A DNA stretch of 64,000 nucleotides from Alteromonas portus (GTDB taxonomy: Bacteria > Pseudomonadota > Gammaproteobacteria > Enterobacterales > Alteromonadaceae). The notes below the pieces were generated by a model that ran no database searches, was not told the DNA's origin, and was given only the letters and a program-made list of their open reading frames with translations. Every line of letters starts with the position of its first letter. The stretch's first letter is position 1. Of this stretch, positions 1-8,047 are shown one piece after another. Where the stretch lies: positions 62,001-126,000 of the forward strand of contig NZ_SWCO01000003.1 in assembly GCF_005117025.1 (NCBI RefSeq), given 5' to 3'. The translations under genes were made by a program, and so were the position numbers.

Positions 1-596
1 AAGGCGGACGTATTTACACTTTCTCTCGTGATGTTGAGCTAGGGACTTACGAGTTTAAAGTGGCTTCTGAAGACTGGAGTACCGTGAACTTTGGTGCATT
101 CTCAGCAGATGACGCGGATCGAAATCTGGCTCCGGGTCAAACTCTAAGTCTTGCTGCAACTAACGATAACCTTATCTTGAACATTGAAACTGCAGACCGC
201 TATGTGTTTGTTTTCAACGTGACTGACTTAGGTGCGCCTACTATTGGTGTATTTAAAGAAGCGTTTTGGGGGGACACTCAAGTCTATATCCGTGGCGGTA
301 TGAATGGATGGGGTGCGGTAGATATGTTTGAATATCAAGGGGAAGGCGTTTACACCGCTGACATCGAGTTGAGTGCAGGTAGCATTGAATTTAAGGTCGC
401 CTCTGAAGACTGGTCGACGGTAAACCTGGGTAATCCTAATGATGCAGCAAGTAATGTTGTTATTCCAGGTGAGCCTAAAATATTAGGTGTGAGTAACAAC
501 AACCTTATGATTGAAGTTTCTGAGTCAGGACTTTATGAGTTTATGGTGTCTGGACCTGATGGTATTGCGCCTACTTTAACGGTCACGAAAAAGTAA
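1..596 (+). CDS. C-terminal part of a secreted GH13 pullulanase/alpha-amylase (X25 modules), 5' end outside window
   Basis: The reading frame is open from position 3, so this is the 3' end of a larger gene and any start codon near 60 is internal. What is seen are two consecutive modules of about 90 residues, each with the segment EFKVASEDWSTVN; the second also has GGMNGWG followed by a short beta-rich stretch ending in AGSIEFKV. This pattern is that of the X25/SusE-like starch-associated modules of bacterial pullulanases and amylases. No catalytic motif is in the visible part, so the enzyme class is inferred from the modules and from the maltodextrin genes downstream. A rho-independent terminator follows the stop codon. 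Sure about the modules, less sure about the catalytic domain. Confidence 0.75.
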   Translation, partial: GGRIYTFSRDVELGTYEFKVASEDWSTVNFGAFSADDADRNLAPGQTLSLAATNDNLILNIETADRYVFVFNVTDLGAPTIGVFKEAFWGDTQVYIRGGMNGWGAVDMFEYQGEGVYTADIELSAGSIEFKVASEDWSTVNLGNPNDAASNVVIPGEPKILGVSNNNLMIEVSESGLYEFMVSGPDGIAPTLTVTKK

Positions 597-642
597 GTTC
601 GACAGGCCTTTAATAGGTCGGTTTATAAAAGCCGATAATTTT

Positions 643-670
643 AAAACCGCGTCTTAGTACGCGGTTTTTT
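643..670 (+). terminator. Rho-independent terminator of the pullulanase-like gene
   Basis: A 10-bp stem (643-652 with 659-668) made of AAAACCGCGT and its complement, loop CTTAGT, running into a T tract. It lies 47 bases after the stop codon of the upstream gene. Confidence 0.85.
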
Positions 671-761
671 GTATTTGGCATATCTCTTGATTCTTTAGTA
701 GTATGAAGATGTAGAAAGTGGTCATACCAGATTGACTGGGTCAATTCAAAAGGAGATGAAA

Positions 762-1613
762 ATGAAAAGTGCCCTTGTTGTTGAAGGTGGTGCAATGCGC
801 GGAGTTTTTGCAGCAGGCGTGCTAGATAAGTTTATGGAGCATGGTTACTATTCGTTTGACTTCGCGATAGGAGTTTCAGCTGGAGCCACTAATCTCTCAA
901 CCTACGTGTCGAAAATGCAGGGTTTGAGTAAGACAATCATTACACAATACGCTACGAAGAGAGAATTTTTTAGTCCACTACGCTTTATTAAAGGTGGACA
1001 CATGACGGATGTCCATTGGCTATGGCATCATTCAAAACAATCTATGAACATTCCAGCCCCAGGTGAAAAAAGCAGTATGCCGCTTTATGTAGGTATTACT
1101 AATGCTGAGTCAGGAGAGTGTGAATATATACAGGCCACCAAAGATAATGTTGATGATTTAATGGTCGCTTCCTGTGCACTACCAACGGCTTATCGTGACG
1201 AGATTTCAATTAACGGCACCCGATATTTGGATGGGGGTGTGGCTGATGCGATACCTGCTATTCAAGCGTACAAAATGGGGGCGAGGGATATTACGGTCAT
1301 TCTCTCTCAACCACTTGGCTTTACAAAGCCAGAGGTTAAGTCTGCATGGTTAATGCAAAAAATGTATGGCAACCAACCTGCCATCTTAGAGAAGATGCTG
1401 CAACGGGCAACCATTTATAATAAAACGCTTAGTTTTTTAAGCGAACCACCGAAAGACTGCACCATTCGAGTTATAGCGCCAGATGAAGCTTTTTGCGTAA
1501 AACGGCTTACAATGGACAAGAAAAAGTTATTGAGGGGATACGGGCAGGGGCGACGTATGGCTAGACGCTATATTAAAGAGCTTGATTGGGTGACAAACCA
1601 AAAGTCCGCGTGA
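762..1613 (+). CDS. Patatin-like phospholipase (YjjU-like)
   Basis: Predicted patatin-family serine hydrolase acting on acyl esters of lipids, probably cytoplasmic or membrane-associated since no signal peptide is present. Counting from this start, the oxyanion loop GGAMRG is at residues 9-14, the nucleophile elbow GVSAGA has Ser39, and the dyad Asp is Asp157 in LDGGVAD. The start at 762 was chosen because AAGGAG (750-755) sits 6 bases before it; an in-frame TTG at 732 and ATG at 756 are worse placed. About 283 residues, normal for the YjjU-like branch. It stands alone between two terminators. The substrate cannot be told from the sequence. Confidence 0.88.
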   Translation: MKSALVVEGGAMRGVFAAGVLDKFMEHGYYSFDFAIGVSAGATNLSTYVSKMQGLSKTIITQYATKREFFSPLRFIKGGHMTDVHWLWHHSKQSMNIPAPGEKSSMPLYVGITNAESGECEYIQATKDNVDDLMVASCALPTAYRDEISINGTRYLDGGVADAIPAIQAYKMGARDITVILSQPLGFTKPEVKSAWLMQKMYGNQPAILEKMLQRATIYNKTLSFLSEPPKDCTIRVIAPDEAFCVKRLTMDKKKLLRGYGQGRRMARRYIKELDWVTNQKSA

Positions 1614-1671
1614 ACTCAACTGATAATCTGTTTCCTAACCTGTAGTAATTAGGCAACACTAACACTTCATT

Positions 1672-1698
1672 GCTTGGATTTATCCAAGCTTTTTTTTT
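1672..1698 (+). terminator. Rho-independent terminator after the patatin gene
   Basis: Perfect 7-bp stem GCTTGGA / TCCAAGC (1672-1678, 1683-1689), loop TTTA, then nine T residues. Confidence 0.9.
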
Positions 1699-2297
1699 GA
1701 TGGATTTAAAATCATTAAATCTCAGTAGCTTATAATGTACCAAATTGGCTACACCCCTTTTGCCGCGTTATTTATTTTCCCTTTTCTCAATCCTTCTCAG
1801 GCTTTAATTTAGATAGTCCTTTTCGACAATAACGGGTTTTATCACGCCAGTGCCAAGAAATAGCATTGAATAACGCATCTGCATAACTATCTGAAAACCA
1901 GTAAATTTGTACGAAGACTAAAGACAAATATGTAAACTTTGCACTTAATTTGCAAAAAATTCATGGAATTGGTCTGTATTTTGCTGAACTAAATCGGGTA
2001 AAGTTATGAACTTTCATACAGAAGAACAATACGTCCAAGATAGCATTTACTCGATTTCCTTAAGCGTTAGCAGACGACCAAGATTTAGTTAAAACGTCAT
2101 AAAAACTGAGTATTTTACTCAATAGTATAGTGGTGAATACGACTTCTACGGTGGTCGCTTTGCGGAGTATTCATAAAAGGCGTTACGGTATTTATGTATG
2201 TGAATTAATACTTATGGCTACATTTTCTGGTTACGCATAGAAGCGTGTCCAAAGACGTGGCAGTATCGAAAAATAAATAGAAAAAGCCTAATAAATC
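1699..2297. other. 600-base AT-rich gap with only very short ORFs
   Basis: No gene of normal size is seen on either strand. Two short ORFs on the plus strand are visible: 2006-2092 (ATG, 28 residues, begins MNFHTEEQYVQDS) and 2133-2240 (GTG, 35 residues). A third frame in 2115-2175 reads YSGEYDFYGGRFAEYS before a stop, which looks protein-like but has no start. None has a clear ribosome binding site. The stretch must also hold the promoter of the TrmH-like gene at 2298. It may be decayed coding sequence; no RNA gene or repeat was recognised. Confidence 0.4.
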
Positions 2298-2804
2298 GTG
2301 CAAATAGCAAGTCAGAAAATCTCAATTGGGTTGGTAAACCCGAAAAATCCTGTAAACGTTGCTTCTATTTTGAGAGCAGCGGGCTGTTACGGTGTTGCAA
2401 GTGTATTTTACACCGGCCAGCGCTATCGATTCGCCAAGGACTTTAACGCGGATACTAAAGCGTTCCATAAAGTCATTCCAACCATTGGCGTTGACAGTTT
2501 GCGGGAAGTGGTGCCTGAAGGTGCGTCCGTTGTTGCAGTAGAACTTGTCGAAGGAGCCGCGCCTTTGCCTAGATTCGAACACCCGGAAAATGCGTTCTAT
2601 ATCTTGGGACCTGAAGATGGAAGCGTAGGTGCGGATATACTGTCATGGTGCGACCACGTGGTTTATATACCCACATATTCGTGCATGAACTTAGCGGCAA
2701 CAGCCAATGTTTTACTTTATGACCGCCTTTCAAAGTCTGATTACGTAAGTGGGGATGCACTTATCAGACAAAGTCGTGATACCAATAACAAAGCAAAAAT
2801 TTAA
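2298..2804 (+). CDS. TrmH/SpoU-family RNA 2'-O-methyltransferase
   Basis: SPOUT-fold S-adenosylmethionine-dependent methyltransferase expected to methylate a ribose 2'-OH in tRNA or rRNA. The three family motifs are present: motif 1 in NPVNVASILRAAGCYGV near the N-terminus, motif 2 in FYILGPEDGSVG, and motif 3 (knot and cofactor loop) in the segment CMNLAATANVLLYDRL near residue 140. At 168 residues it is a minimal catalytic domain without an added RNA-binding domain, about the size of TrmL but lacking its typical context. The start is GTG, and no good Shine-Dalgarno sequence precedes it. The target nucleotide is unknown. Confidence 0.88.
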   Translation: MQIASQKISIGLVNPKNPVNVASILRAAGCYGVASVFYTGQRYRFAKDFNADTKAFHKVIPTIGVDSLREVVPEGASVVAVELVEGAAPLPRFEHPENAFYILGPEDGSVGADILSWCDHVVYIPTYSCMNLAATANVLLYDRLSKSDYVSGDALIRQSRDTNNKAKI

Positions 2805-2907
2805 TAGCAATTCAATTATTAACTTTAACAAAATACCTAAGGCTGCTGCTGCGAACAGGAAGTTACCCACAAGCCTAACAATAAATTAAAATCAGGGGAG
2901 CTTTGCG

Positions 2908-3819
2908 TTGAAAACTCATACGATAAGCGCAGTTCGTGCGCTGAACTGCGCCGTGTCCAATAAACTATCTAAATTACCACGGCAATGGCTAAACGTCTTT
3001 CCACGCCGATTGTCACTTGAAGAAAGTATTTCTAATTTCTTCTTTAGTCGTTACGAACTGGTGATCGCTAACGAAGAAAATGAAAAGCAGGTAAGCTATA
3101 AAACTCGCCACAAAGTGTATTGTGAAGAGATGAAATTCGAGCAAAAAAATGCGGCTTCGATTGAAAAGGATAAGTACGATGATCGCGCAATCAACTGTTA
3201 TATCAAACACCGCCCTACAGGTGAATGCGCAGGTACAATTCGGTTGGTATTGCCAACTGAAGCTGGGTTATCGCTACCTTTAGAGGAAAAGTGTGCTGAA
3301 GCGTTTGAAGATGGGGCACTGCTTCCCTCTAGTTGCGACCCAACGAGCGTATGTGAAATATCAAGGTTGGCCATTCCAAGAGAGTTCAGAGTTCGCCAAA
3401 TGCGTTCCAAAATTTTACCCACTGAAAAACTTGAAAAAATAAAACAAAGGAAAAGCACGCCATTTAACGTTGAGCACTTTCCTTATCTTTCTATTGCGCT
3501 GTATTTAATGGCAACCAGCATATGCCAACATTTAAATGTGCAACATGCATACGTGTTAATGGAGCCTAAGTTGGCAAGAAGAATGAAAGCGTTTGGTATT
3601 AACTTCAACTCAGTCGGTGACGCGATAGAATTTAACGGTAAGCGTGTGCCTTATAGAGTTTCTCCAAATGTTTTGGCTACGGAATTAGCTAAGCCACTCC
3701 AAGGTTTCCATAAAAAAATACATAATAAACTTTATAGTGCATTACAATTTATCGAAAATAAACCAACTCATACCACTCGTTCTATGCAGAAACCATTGCG
3801 CGTAGCACAAGCAGCGTAA
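2908..3819 (+). CDS. PEP-CTERM/exosortase-associated acyltransferase (autoinducer-synthase-like)
   Basis: Resembles the GNAT-fold acyltransferase family found with PEP-CTERM/exosortase systems and related to N-acyl-homoserine-lactone and N-acyl-amino-acid synthases. Diagnostic features are RHKVYCEEMKFE around residues 66-77, EKDKYDDRAINCYI, TGECAGTIRLVLP, and a later ...SVCEISRLAIPREF stretch. Length 303 residues fits the family. Start TTG at 2908 is supported by AGGGGAG 8 bases upstream. Product chemistry is unknown; the family is predicted from context to make an acylated signal or modify surface polymer. No exosortase or PEP-CTERM protein is seen in this window, so it is locally orphaned. 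A terminator follows at 3848. Confidence 0.82.
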   Translation: MKTHTISAVRALNCAVSNKLSKLPRQWLNVFPRRLSLEESISNFFFSRYELVIANEENEKQVSYKTRHKVYCEEMKFEQKNAASIEKDKYDDRAINCYIKHRPTGECAGTIRLVLPTEAGLSLPLEEKCAEAFEDGALLPSSCDPTSVCEISRLAIPREFRVRQMRSKILPTEKLEKIKQRKSTPFNVEHFPYLSIALYLMATSICQHLNVQHAYVLMEPKLARRMKAFGINFNSVGDAIEFNGKRVPYRVSPNVLATELAKPLQGFHKKIHNKLYSALQFIENKPTHTTRSMQKPLRVAQAA

Positions 3820-3847
3820 GATTATCCAATATAGTGATACTAAACAG

Positions 3848-3871
3848 CCGTCCGTTTGGGCGGTTTTTTTT
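3848..3871 (+). terminator. Rho-independent terminator after the acyltransferase
   Basis: Stem CCGTCC / GGGCGG (one G-T pair), loop GTTT, eight T residues. It separates the acyltransferase from the maltodextrin gene that follows. Confidence 0.88.
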
Positions 3872-3875
3872 GGTC

Positions 3876-3889
3876 TGAATACGTATGCA
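3876..3889. promoter_or_regulatory. Predicted LacI-type operator 1 (MalR site)
   Basis: TGAATACGTATGCA, a 14-bp near-palindrome with central CG and TG/CA ends, the standard shape of LacI-family operators. The identical 14 bases occur again at 6005-6018, also before a GH13 gene. A LacI regulator is encoded at 11335-12366. Assignment of the pair is inference. Confidence 0.7.
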
Positions 3890-3933
3890 TGTTTTTTAAC
3901 ATCCAGTTAACGCGTATCCTATCGGCATAATTT

Positions 3934-5898
3934 ATGTTTATCACAATGATTACTATGCCAAATCTCCAACTTCGTTTTTGTTTAAAACCCTTGTCCATTG
4001 CTATGCTTTCAATTGGAATAACCGCGTGCTCAGGGCCTTCGTCTCCAGCGAATAATCAAACACTTGAGGGCGAAAGAGGCAAACCTTTGGTATCAAAACA
4101 ACAAGGCGATATGAAAACGCACTCTGATATAGACGAAAGGCAAGGTAAGCCTGTGGTTTACCAAGTGTTTACTCGACTATTTGGTAATACTAATTCAAAC
4201 AATCAGCCTTGGGGTACAGTTGAACAAAATGGCGTAGGTAAATTCAGTGATTTTACACCGGAAGCACTTAGGGCGATAAAGTCTTTAGGCACCAGTCATA
4301 TTTGGTATACAGGCGTGCCACACCATGCGGTAATTAACGACTATAAGGATTTCGGTATATCGAATGACGACCCAGATGTAGTGAAAGGCCGCGCTGGTTC
4401 GCCCTATGCTGTAAAAGATTATTACAATGTTAATCCTGACTTAGCAGAGAACCCAGCTAAGCGATTAGAAGAGTTCGAAGCACTGATAAAAAGAACGCAT
4501 GCTGCGGGAATGAAAGTTGTCATCGACATCGTTCCCAACCACGTTGCGCGAGACTATCATTCGCTTTCGGCACCGGAAGGGGTAAGCGATTTCGGCGCCA
4601 CAGACGATACAACGGTTGAGTACGCCCGTGATAATAACTTTTACTATGTAGTGGGTGAAGCGTTTCAAGTGCCTACAGCTGATAATTATCAACCTTTAGG
4701 CGGCGAAGCACATCCGTTAGCAGACGGTAAGTTTGAGGAGTTTCCAGCGAAGTGGACAGGTAATGGCGCAAGAGCAGCGAAGCCAGATATTAACGACTGG
4801 TATGAAACGGTAAAAGTAAATTACGGCGTGAAGCCAGACGGCACCTACGATTTTCCCATACTACCAGACGAATACAGACAAAAATCTATCGAAGAACACG
4901 CTGCGTTTTGGCAGGGGAAGGACCTTCCAGACTCGTGGTACAAATTCAGAGACATTGCCCATTATTGGATTGAAAAAGGTGTCGATGGATTTCGTTTCGA
5001 CATGGCTGAAATGGTGCCAGTAGAGTTCTGGTCTTTTCTGAACAGCAGCATCAAGAAAAAAGCGCCGAATTCATTCTTGTTGGCAGAGGTTTATCAGCCA
5101 GACAAATATCGCGATTATATTCATAAAGGTAAAATGGATTACCTATACGACAAGGTAGGTTTTTACGATACGTTAAAAGAAATCATGCAAGGAAAAGGCA
5201 AGGTGAGTGACCTGGTGGCCGTTCATAAAAAAGTCAGCGATATCGCACCACACATGCTGCACTTCTTAGAAAATCATGACGAGCAGCGTATCGCTAGCCC
5301 TGACTTTGCAGGTAGCGCCGAAAAAGGCAAGCCAGCACTTGCTGTGAGTGCGCTAATAAGCAGTTCACCAACGCTACTTTATTTTGGCCAAGATGTGGGT
5401 GAAGACGGCAGCGAAGAGACTGGGTTTGGCGATCCAACACGTACCTCAATCTTTGATTACGTGGGTGTTCCAGCTCACCAGCGATTTATGAATAACGGTA
5501 AATTTGATGGTGGACAATCTACGAAGGATGAAAAAGAACTGCATAGCTTTTACAAGCGCGTTATGTCTATTGCTGCTGGTAACCCGGCTATTGCTGGTAA
5601 GTACCAAAGCCTTCATGCGTTGAACCTCGGTGTCGAAGGCTCAGCCTATTCAGAGCAACAGTTTACGTTTGCTCGCGTTAAAGGCGAGCATGGGTTTGTG
5701 GTTATTTCAAACTTTAGTGAAAAGCCCACAGGGGAAATAAAGTTCACGGTTCCAGCAAGTGTGCTTGGTGAAGATAGTAAAAACGTTACCCTAGAGCCGC
5801 TTCTTTTTCATGACAGCATTAACCTAGAAAAAGATAATGTTAATTACAAAGTCTCGTTATCACTGAATGGCTTAGAAACCAAAGTATTTGCGTTTTAG
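3934..5898 (+). CDS. GH13 alpha-amylase family lipoprotein
   Basis: Glycoside hydrolase family 13 enzyme cutting alpha-1,4-glucans, predicted to be lipid-anchored in the envelope. The signal sequence ends in a lipobox, ITAC, with Cys32. Numbered from the first ATG, the four GH13 regions are: I DIVPNH 198-203, II GFRFDMAEM with nucleophile Asp356, III LLAEVY with acid/base Glu385, IV FLENHD with His448-Asp449. Starts at 3934, 3946 and 3955 are in frame, and no Shine-Dalgarno sequence decides between them; 3955 gives the most typical 25-residue lipoprotein signal. Separate transcription unit with a LacI-type operator 58 bases upstream. Exact specificity (amylase, maltodextrin glucosidase) is not decided. 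Confidence 0.9.
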   Translation: MFITMITMPNLQLRFCLKPLSIAMLSIGITACSGPSSPANNQTLEGERGKPLVSKQQGDMKTHSDIDERQGKPVVYQVFTRLFGNTNSNNQPWGTVEQNGVGKFSDFTPEALRAIKSLGTSHIWYTGVPHHAVINDYKDFGISNDDPDVVKGRAGSPYAVKDYYNVNPDLAENPAKRLEEFEALIKRTHAAGMKVVIDIVPNHVARDYHSLSAPEGVSDFGATDDTTVEYARDNNFYYVVGEAFQVPTADNYQPLGGEAHPLADGKFEEFPAKWTGNGARAAKPDINDWYETVKVNYGVKPDGTYDFPILPDEYRQKSIEEHAAFWQGKDLPDSWYKFRDIAHYWIEKGVDGFRFDMAEMVPVEFWSFLNSSIKKKAPNSFLLAEVYQPDKYRDYIHKGKMDYLYDKVGFYDTLKEIMQGKGKVSDLVAVHKKVSDIAPHMLHFLENHDEQRIASPDFAGSAEKGKPALAVSALISSSPTLLYFGQDVGEDGSEETGFGDPTRTSIFDYVGVPAHQRFMNNGKFDGGQSTKDEKELHSFYKRVMSIAAGNPAIAGKYQSLHALNLGVEGSAYSEQQFTFARVKGEHGFVVISNFSEKPTGEIKFTVPASVLGEDSKNVTLEPLLFHDSINLEKDNVNYKVSLSLNGLETKVFAF

Positions 5899-5947
5899 TA
5901 AGTGCTTGGCCTTGTTAACACGTCGTATTACTAGTGGATTTATGTAA

Positions 5948-6005
5948 ACAAGAGGCCATGGGAAATACCATGGGAAATGCCAAGGTAAATAACATGGCCT
6001 CTTGT
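5948..6005. repeat. 13-bp inverted repeat enclosing 12-bp tandem repeats
   Basis: The arms ACAAGAGGCCATG (5948-5960) and CATGGCCTCTTGT (5993-6005) are perfect complements. From 5957 to 6004 the sequence is four 12-base units: CATGGGAAATAC, CATGGGAAATGC, CAAGGTAAATAA and the diverged CATGGCCTCTTG. The right arm ends on the first base of the second LacI-type operator. There is no T tract, so an ordinary terminator is unlikely, although the element lies just after a gene end. Confidence 0.8.
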
Positions 6006-6018
6006 GAATACGTATGCA
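6005..6018. promoter_or_regulatory. Predicted LacI-type operator 2 (MalR site)
   Basis: Second exact copy of TGAATACGTATGCA, 81 bases before the cyclomaltodextrinase start codon. See operator 1 at 3876. Identity of both copies, including the asymmetric A/G positions, argues for selection. Confidence 0.72.
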
Positions 6019-6098
6019 GAGCATTGGTCAGTCACTCCATGCGATGTAGTATCGCGATTACACCTTGCACTTAACGTATTTTTAACATTGGTATCTTT

Positions 6099-8009
6099 AT
6101 GCTTAAACGTAACCGCATAAGTAATGAAACTACATCGTTGCGCAATACTTCGCTCTCTGTGATTACCAGTTTCGTTACTATTTTGCCGGTATTTTGTGTT
6201 TATTCTTATCAGGAAAATAACCTAGACGTGTACCCGCCTAACTGGTGGGCAGGCATGCAACACGCCGAAGTAGAGCTAATGATATCAGGCGAGAATGTTG
6301 CCGATGACAAGGTTCTAGTGTCCGAGGGCAATGTGCAAATAAAACAGAGCAGGGCACTTGATAGTGAAAATTATCTTTTTGTAACGCTAGATATTGCCGA
6401 CGCGAGCCCGCAAGAATTGGTGCTATCGTTAAAAGACGAGGACGGTAGTTCACGGGACATTCACTTTTCGTTGGGAAAACGTGCCCAAGGTTCATCAGCA
6501 CGAAAAGGTTTCGGACCGGAAGACGCCATTTACCTGATAGCCCCAGACCGATTTGCCAATGGCAGCGTGGGTAATGACAACATTGAAGGGTATAAAGATA
6601 AGGTAGATAGGTCTTTTAAAGGTGGACGTCACGGTGGTGATATTCAGGGTATTTCTAACAACCTCGACTATATAAAAGAGATGGGGTTCACCCAAATATG
6701 GACCATGCCCATGCTTGAAAATGCAATGGAAAACTACAGTTACCATGGCTACTCTACCACCGACTACTACAATATAGATCCACGTTTTGGCTCCAATGAT
6801 GCTTTTATAGAACTAAGTAAAAAAGCCAACGAAAACGGTATAGGCGTTATCATGGATATGGTGCTTAATCATATCGGTAGTGAACATGTATGGATGAAGG
6901 ATACACCGTCTTCTGATTGGATAAACAATTACGGACAGTTTGTCGGTACTACCCACAAGCGGGAATCACTTCACGATCCTCACGCCGTAGCGAGTGATGT
7001 CAAAGGGTTTAGCGACGGTTGGTTTGTAGCAACCATGCCAGACCTGAATCAGCGCAATCCACATTTAGCAAATTACTTAATTCAAAATGCCATTTGGTGG
7101 GTAGAAACCGCCAATCTGAGCGGCATACGAGTAGACACTTATTCATACCCAGATAAAGGTTTTTTAAGTCAGTGGACTAACCGTATTATGAAGGAATACC
7201 CTAACTTCAATATTGTTGGGGAAGAGTGGTCGGTAAACCCTGCTATAACCGCCTATTGGCAAGCAGGCAGTCAGCGACACGATGATTATGATAGCGCATT
7301 GCCTTCTGTGATGGATTTCCCACTTCAAGCAGCCGTTGTTAAAGCCTTAAATAGCGAAGAAAGCTGGAGCTCAGGATTTATATCTATTTATGAAACACTA
7401 GCTACAGATTTTTTATATGGTGACCCGAACAACCTGGTTATCTTTGCTGACAACCACGACATGAGCAGGATCTTCACTCAATTAAACCACGACAAAGCTA
7501 AGTGGAATATGGCAATGACGTTGTTTCTGACAACCCGTGGTATACCTCAAGTATTCTACGGAACTGAGATTTTAATGGGTAATGAAGGCACAGAAGACCA
7601 CGGTATTATTCGCTCAGACTTTCCTGGCGGGTGGCCATCGGATAGCGATAAAAATGCGTTTAGCGGTAAAGGCCTTTCTGATGATGAATTGTGGGCACAG
7701 AAGCGTATAAAAAACCTGTTAGCGCTGCGTCAGTCTCACCCTCAACTATTTAAAGGCAAGCTTAAACATTATGCCCCCGTTGACGGTGTTTACACATATT
7801 TTCGTGTAGTCGACGATACAGCTGATACTTCTGACCAGAAGCTTATGGTTATCCTTAACAAAAAATCGGTAGATTTACCTTTAGCAAAGTACGCAGAGGT
7901 ATTGGGTTCGGATGTATCAATAACACGTGTCAGCGACGGCCAAATATTTAATGCCTCTGAAACCTTAAGCCTTCCTGTTATGTCGGCTAATGTTTTCATT
8001 GTGCAATAA
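6099..8009 (+). CDS. Cyclomaltodextrinase/neopullulanase (SusA-like GH13)
   Basis: Hydrolyses cyclodextrins, pullulan or linear maltodextrins, probably in the periplasm: residues 17-37 form a hydrophobic signal or anchor segment. Residues about 44-130 match the N-terminal domain of cyclomaltodextrinases (YPPNWWAGM start). The GH13 regions are DMVLNH 253-258, GIRVDTY with nucleophile Asp346, IVGEEW with acid/base Glu375, and DNHDM with His453-Asp454; a small beta-domain closes the protein. 636 residues, the usual size of SusA-type enzymes. First gene of an operon with the transporter (38 bases downstream) and a second amylase; an upstream LacI-type operator suggests maltose-type induction. Confidence 0.9.
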   Translation: MLKRNRISNETTSLRNTSLSVITSFVTILPVFCVYSYQENNLDVYPPNWWAGMQHAEVELMISGENVADDKVLVSEGNVQIKQSRALDSENYLFVTLDIADASPQELVLSLKDEDGSSRDIHFSLGKRAQGSSARKGFGPEDAIYLIAPDRFANGSVGNDNIEGYKDKVDRSFKGGRHGGDIQGISNNLDYIKEMGFTQIWTMPMLENAMENYSYHGYSTTDYYNIDPRFGSNDAFIELSKKANENGIGVIMDMVLNHIGSEHVWMKDTPSSDWINNYGQFVGTTHKRESLHDPHAVASDVKGFSDGWFVATMPDLNQRNPHLANYLIQNAIWWVETANLSGIRVDTYSYPDKGFLSQWTNRIMKEYPNFNIVGEEWSVNPAITAYWQAGSQRHDDYDSALPSVMDFPLQAAVVKALNSEESWSSGFISIYETLATDFLYGDPNNLVIFADNHDMSRIFTQLNHDKAKWNMAMTLFLTTRGIPQVFYGTEILMGNEGTEDHGIIRSDFPGGWPSDSDKNAFSGKGLSDDELWAQKRIKNLLALRQSHPQLFKGKLKHYAPVDGVYTYFRVVDDTADTSDQKLMVILNKKSVDLPLAKYAEVLGSDVSITRVSDGQIFNASETLSLPVMSANVFIVQ

Positions 8010-8047
8010 CCGTATTAATTAAGTTAAAACAATAAATAGAGCAAAAT

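Noticed and set aside
610-795. Minus-strand ORF of 61 residues at the patatin 5' end
   Set aside because: It covers a terminator and the patatin ribosome binding site, and its product resembles nothing.
3934-3954. Choosing ATG 3955 as the only start of the first GH13 gene
   Set aside because: No Shine-Dalgarno sequence separates 3934, 3946 and 3955, so the longest was listed and the alternative noted.
5957-6004. 12-bp tandem units considered as a CRISPR-like array
   Set aside because: Units are contiguous, with no spacers, and no cas gene is present.
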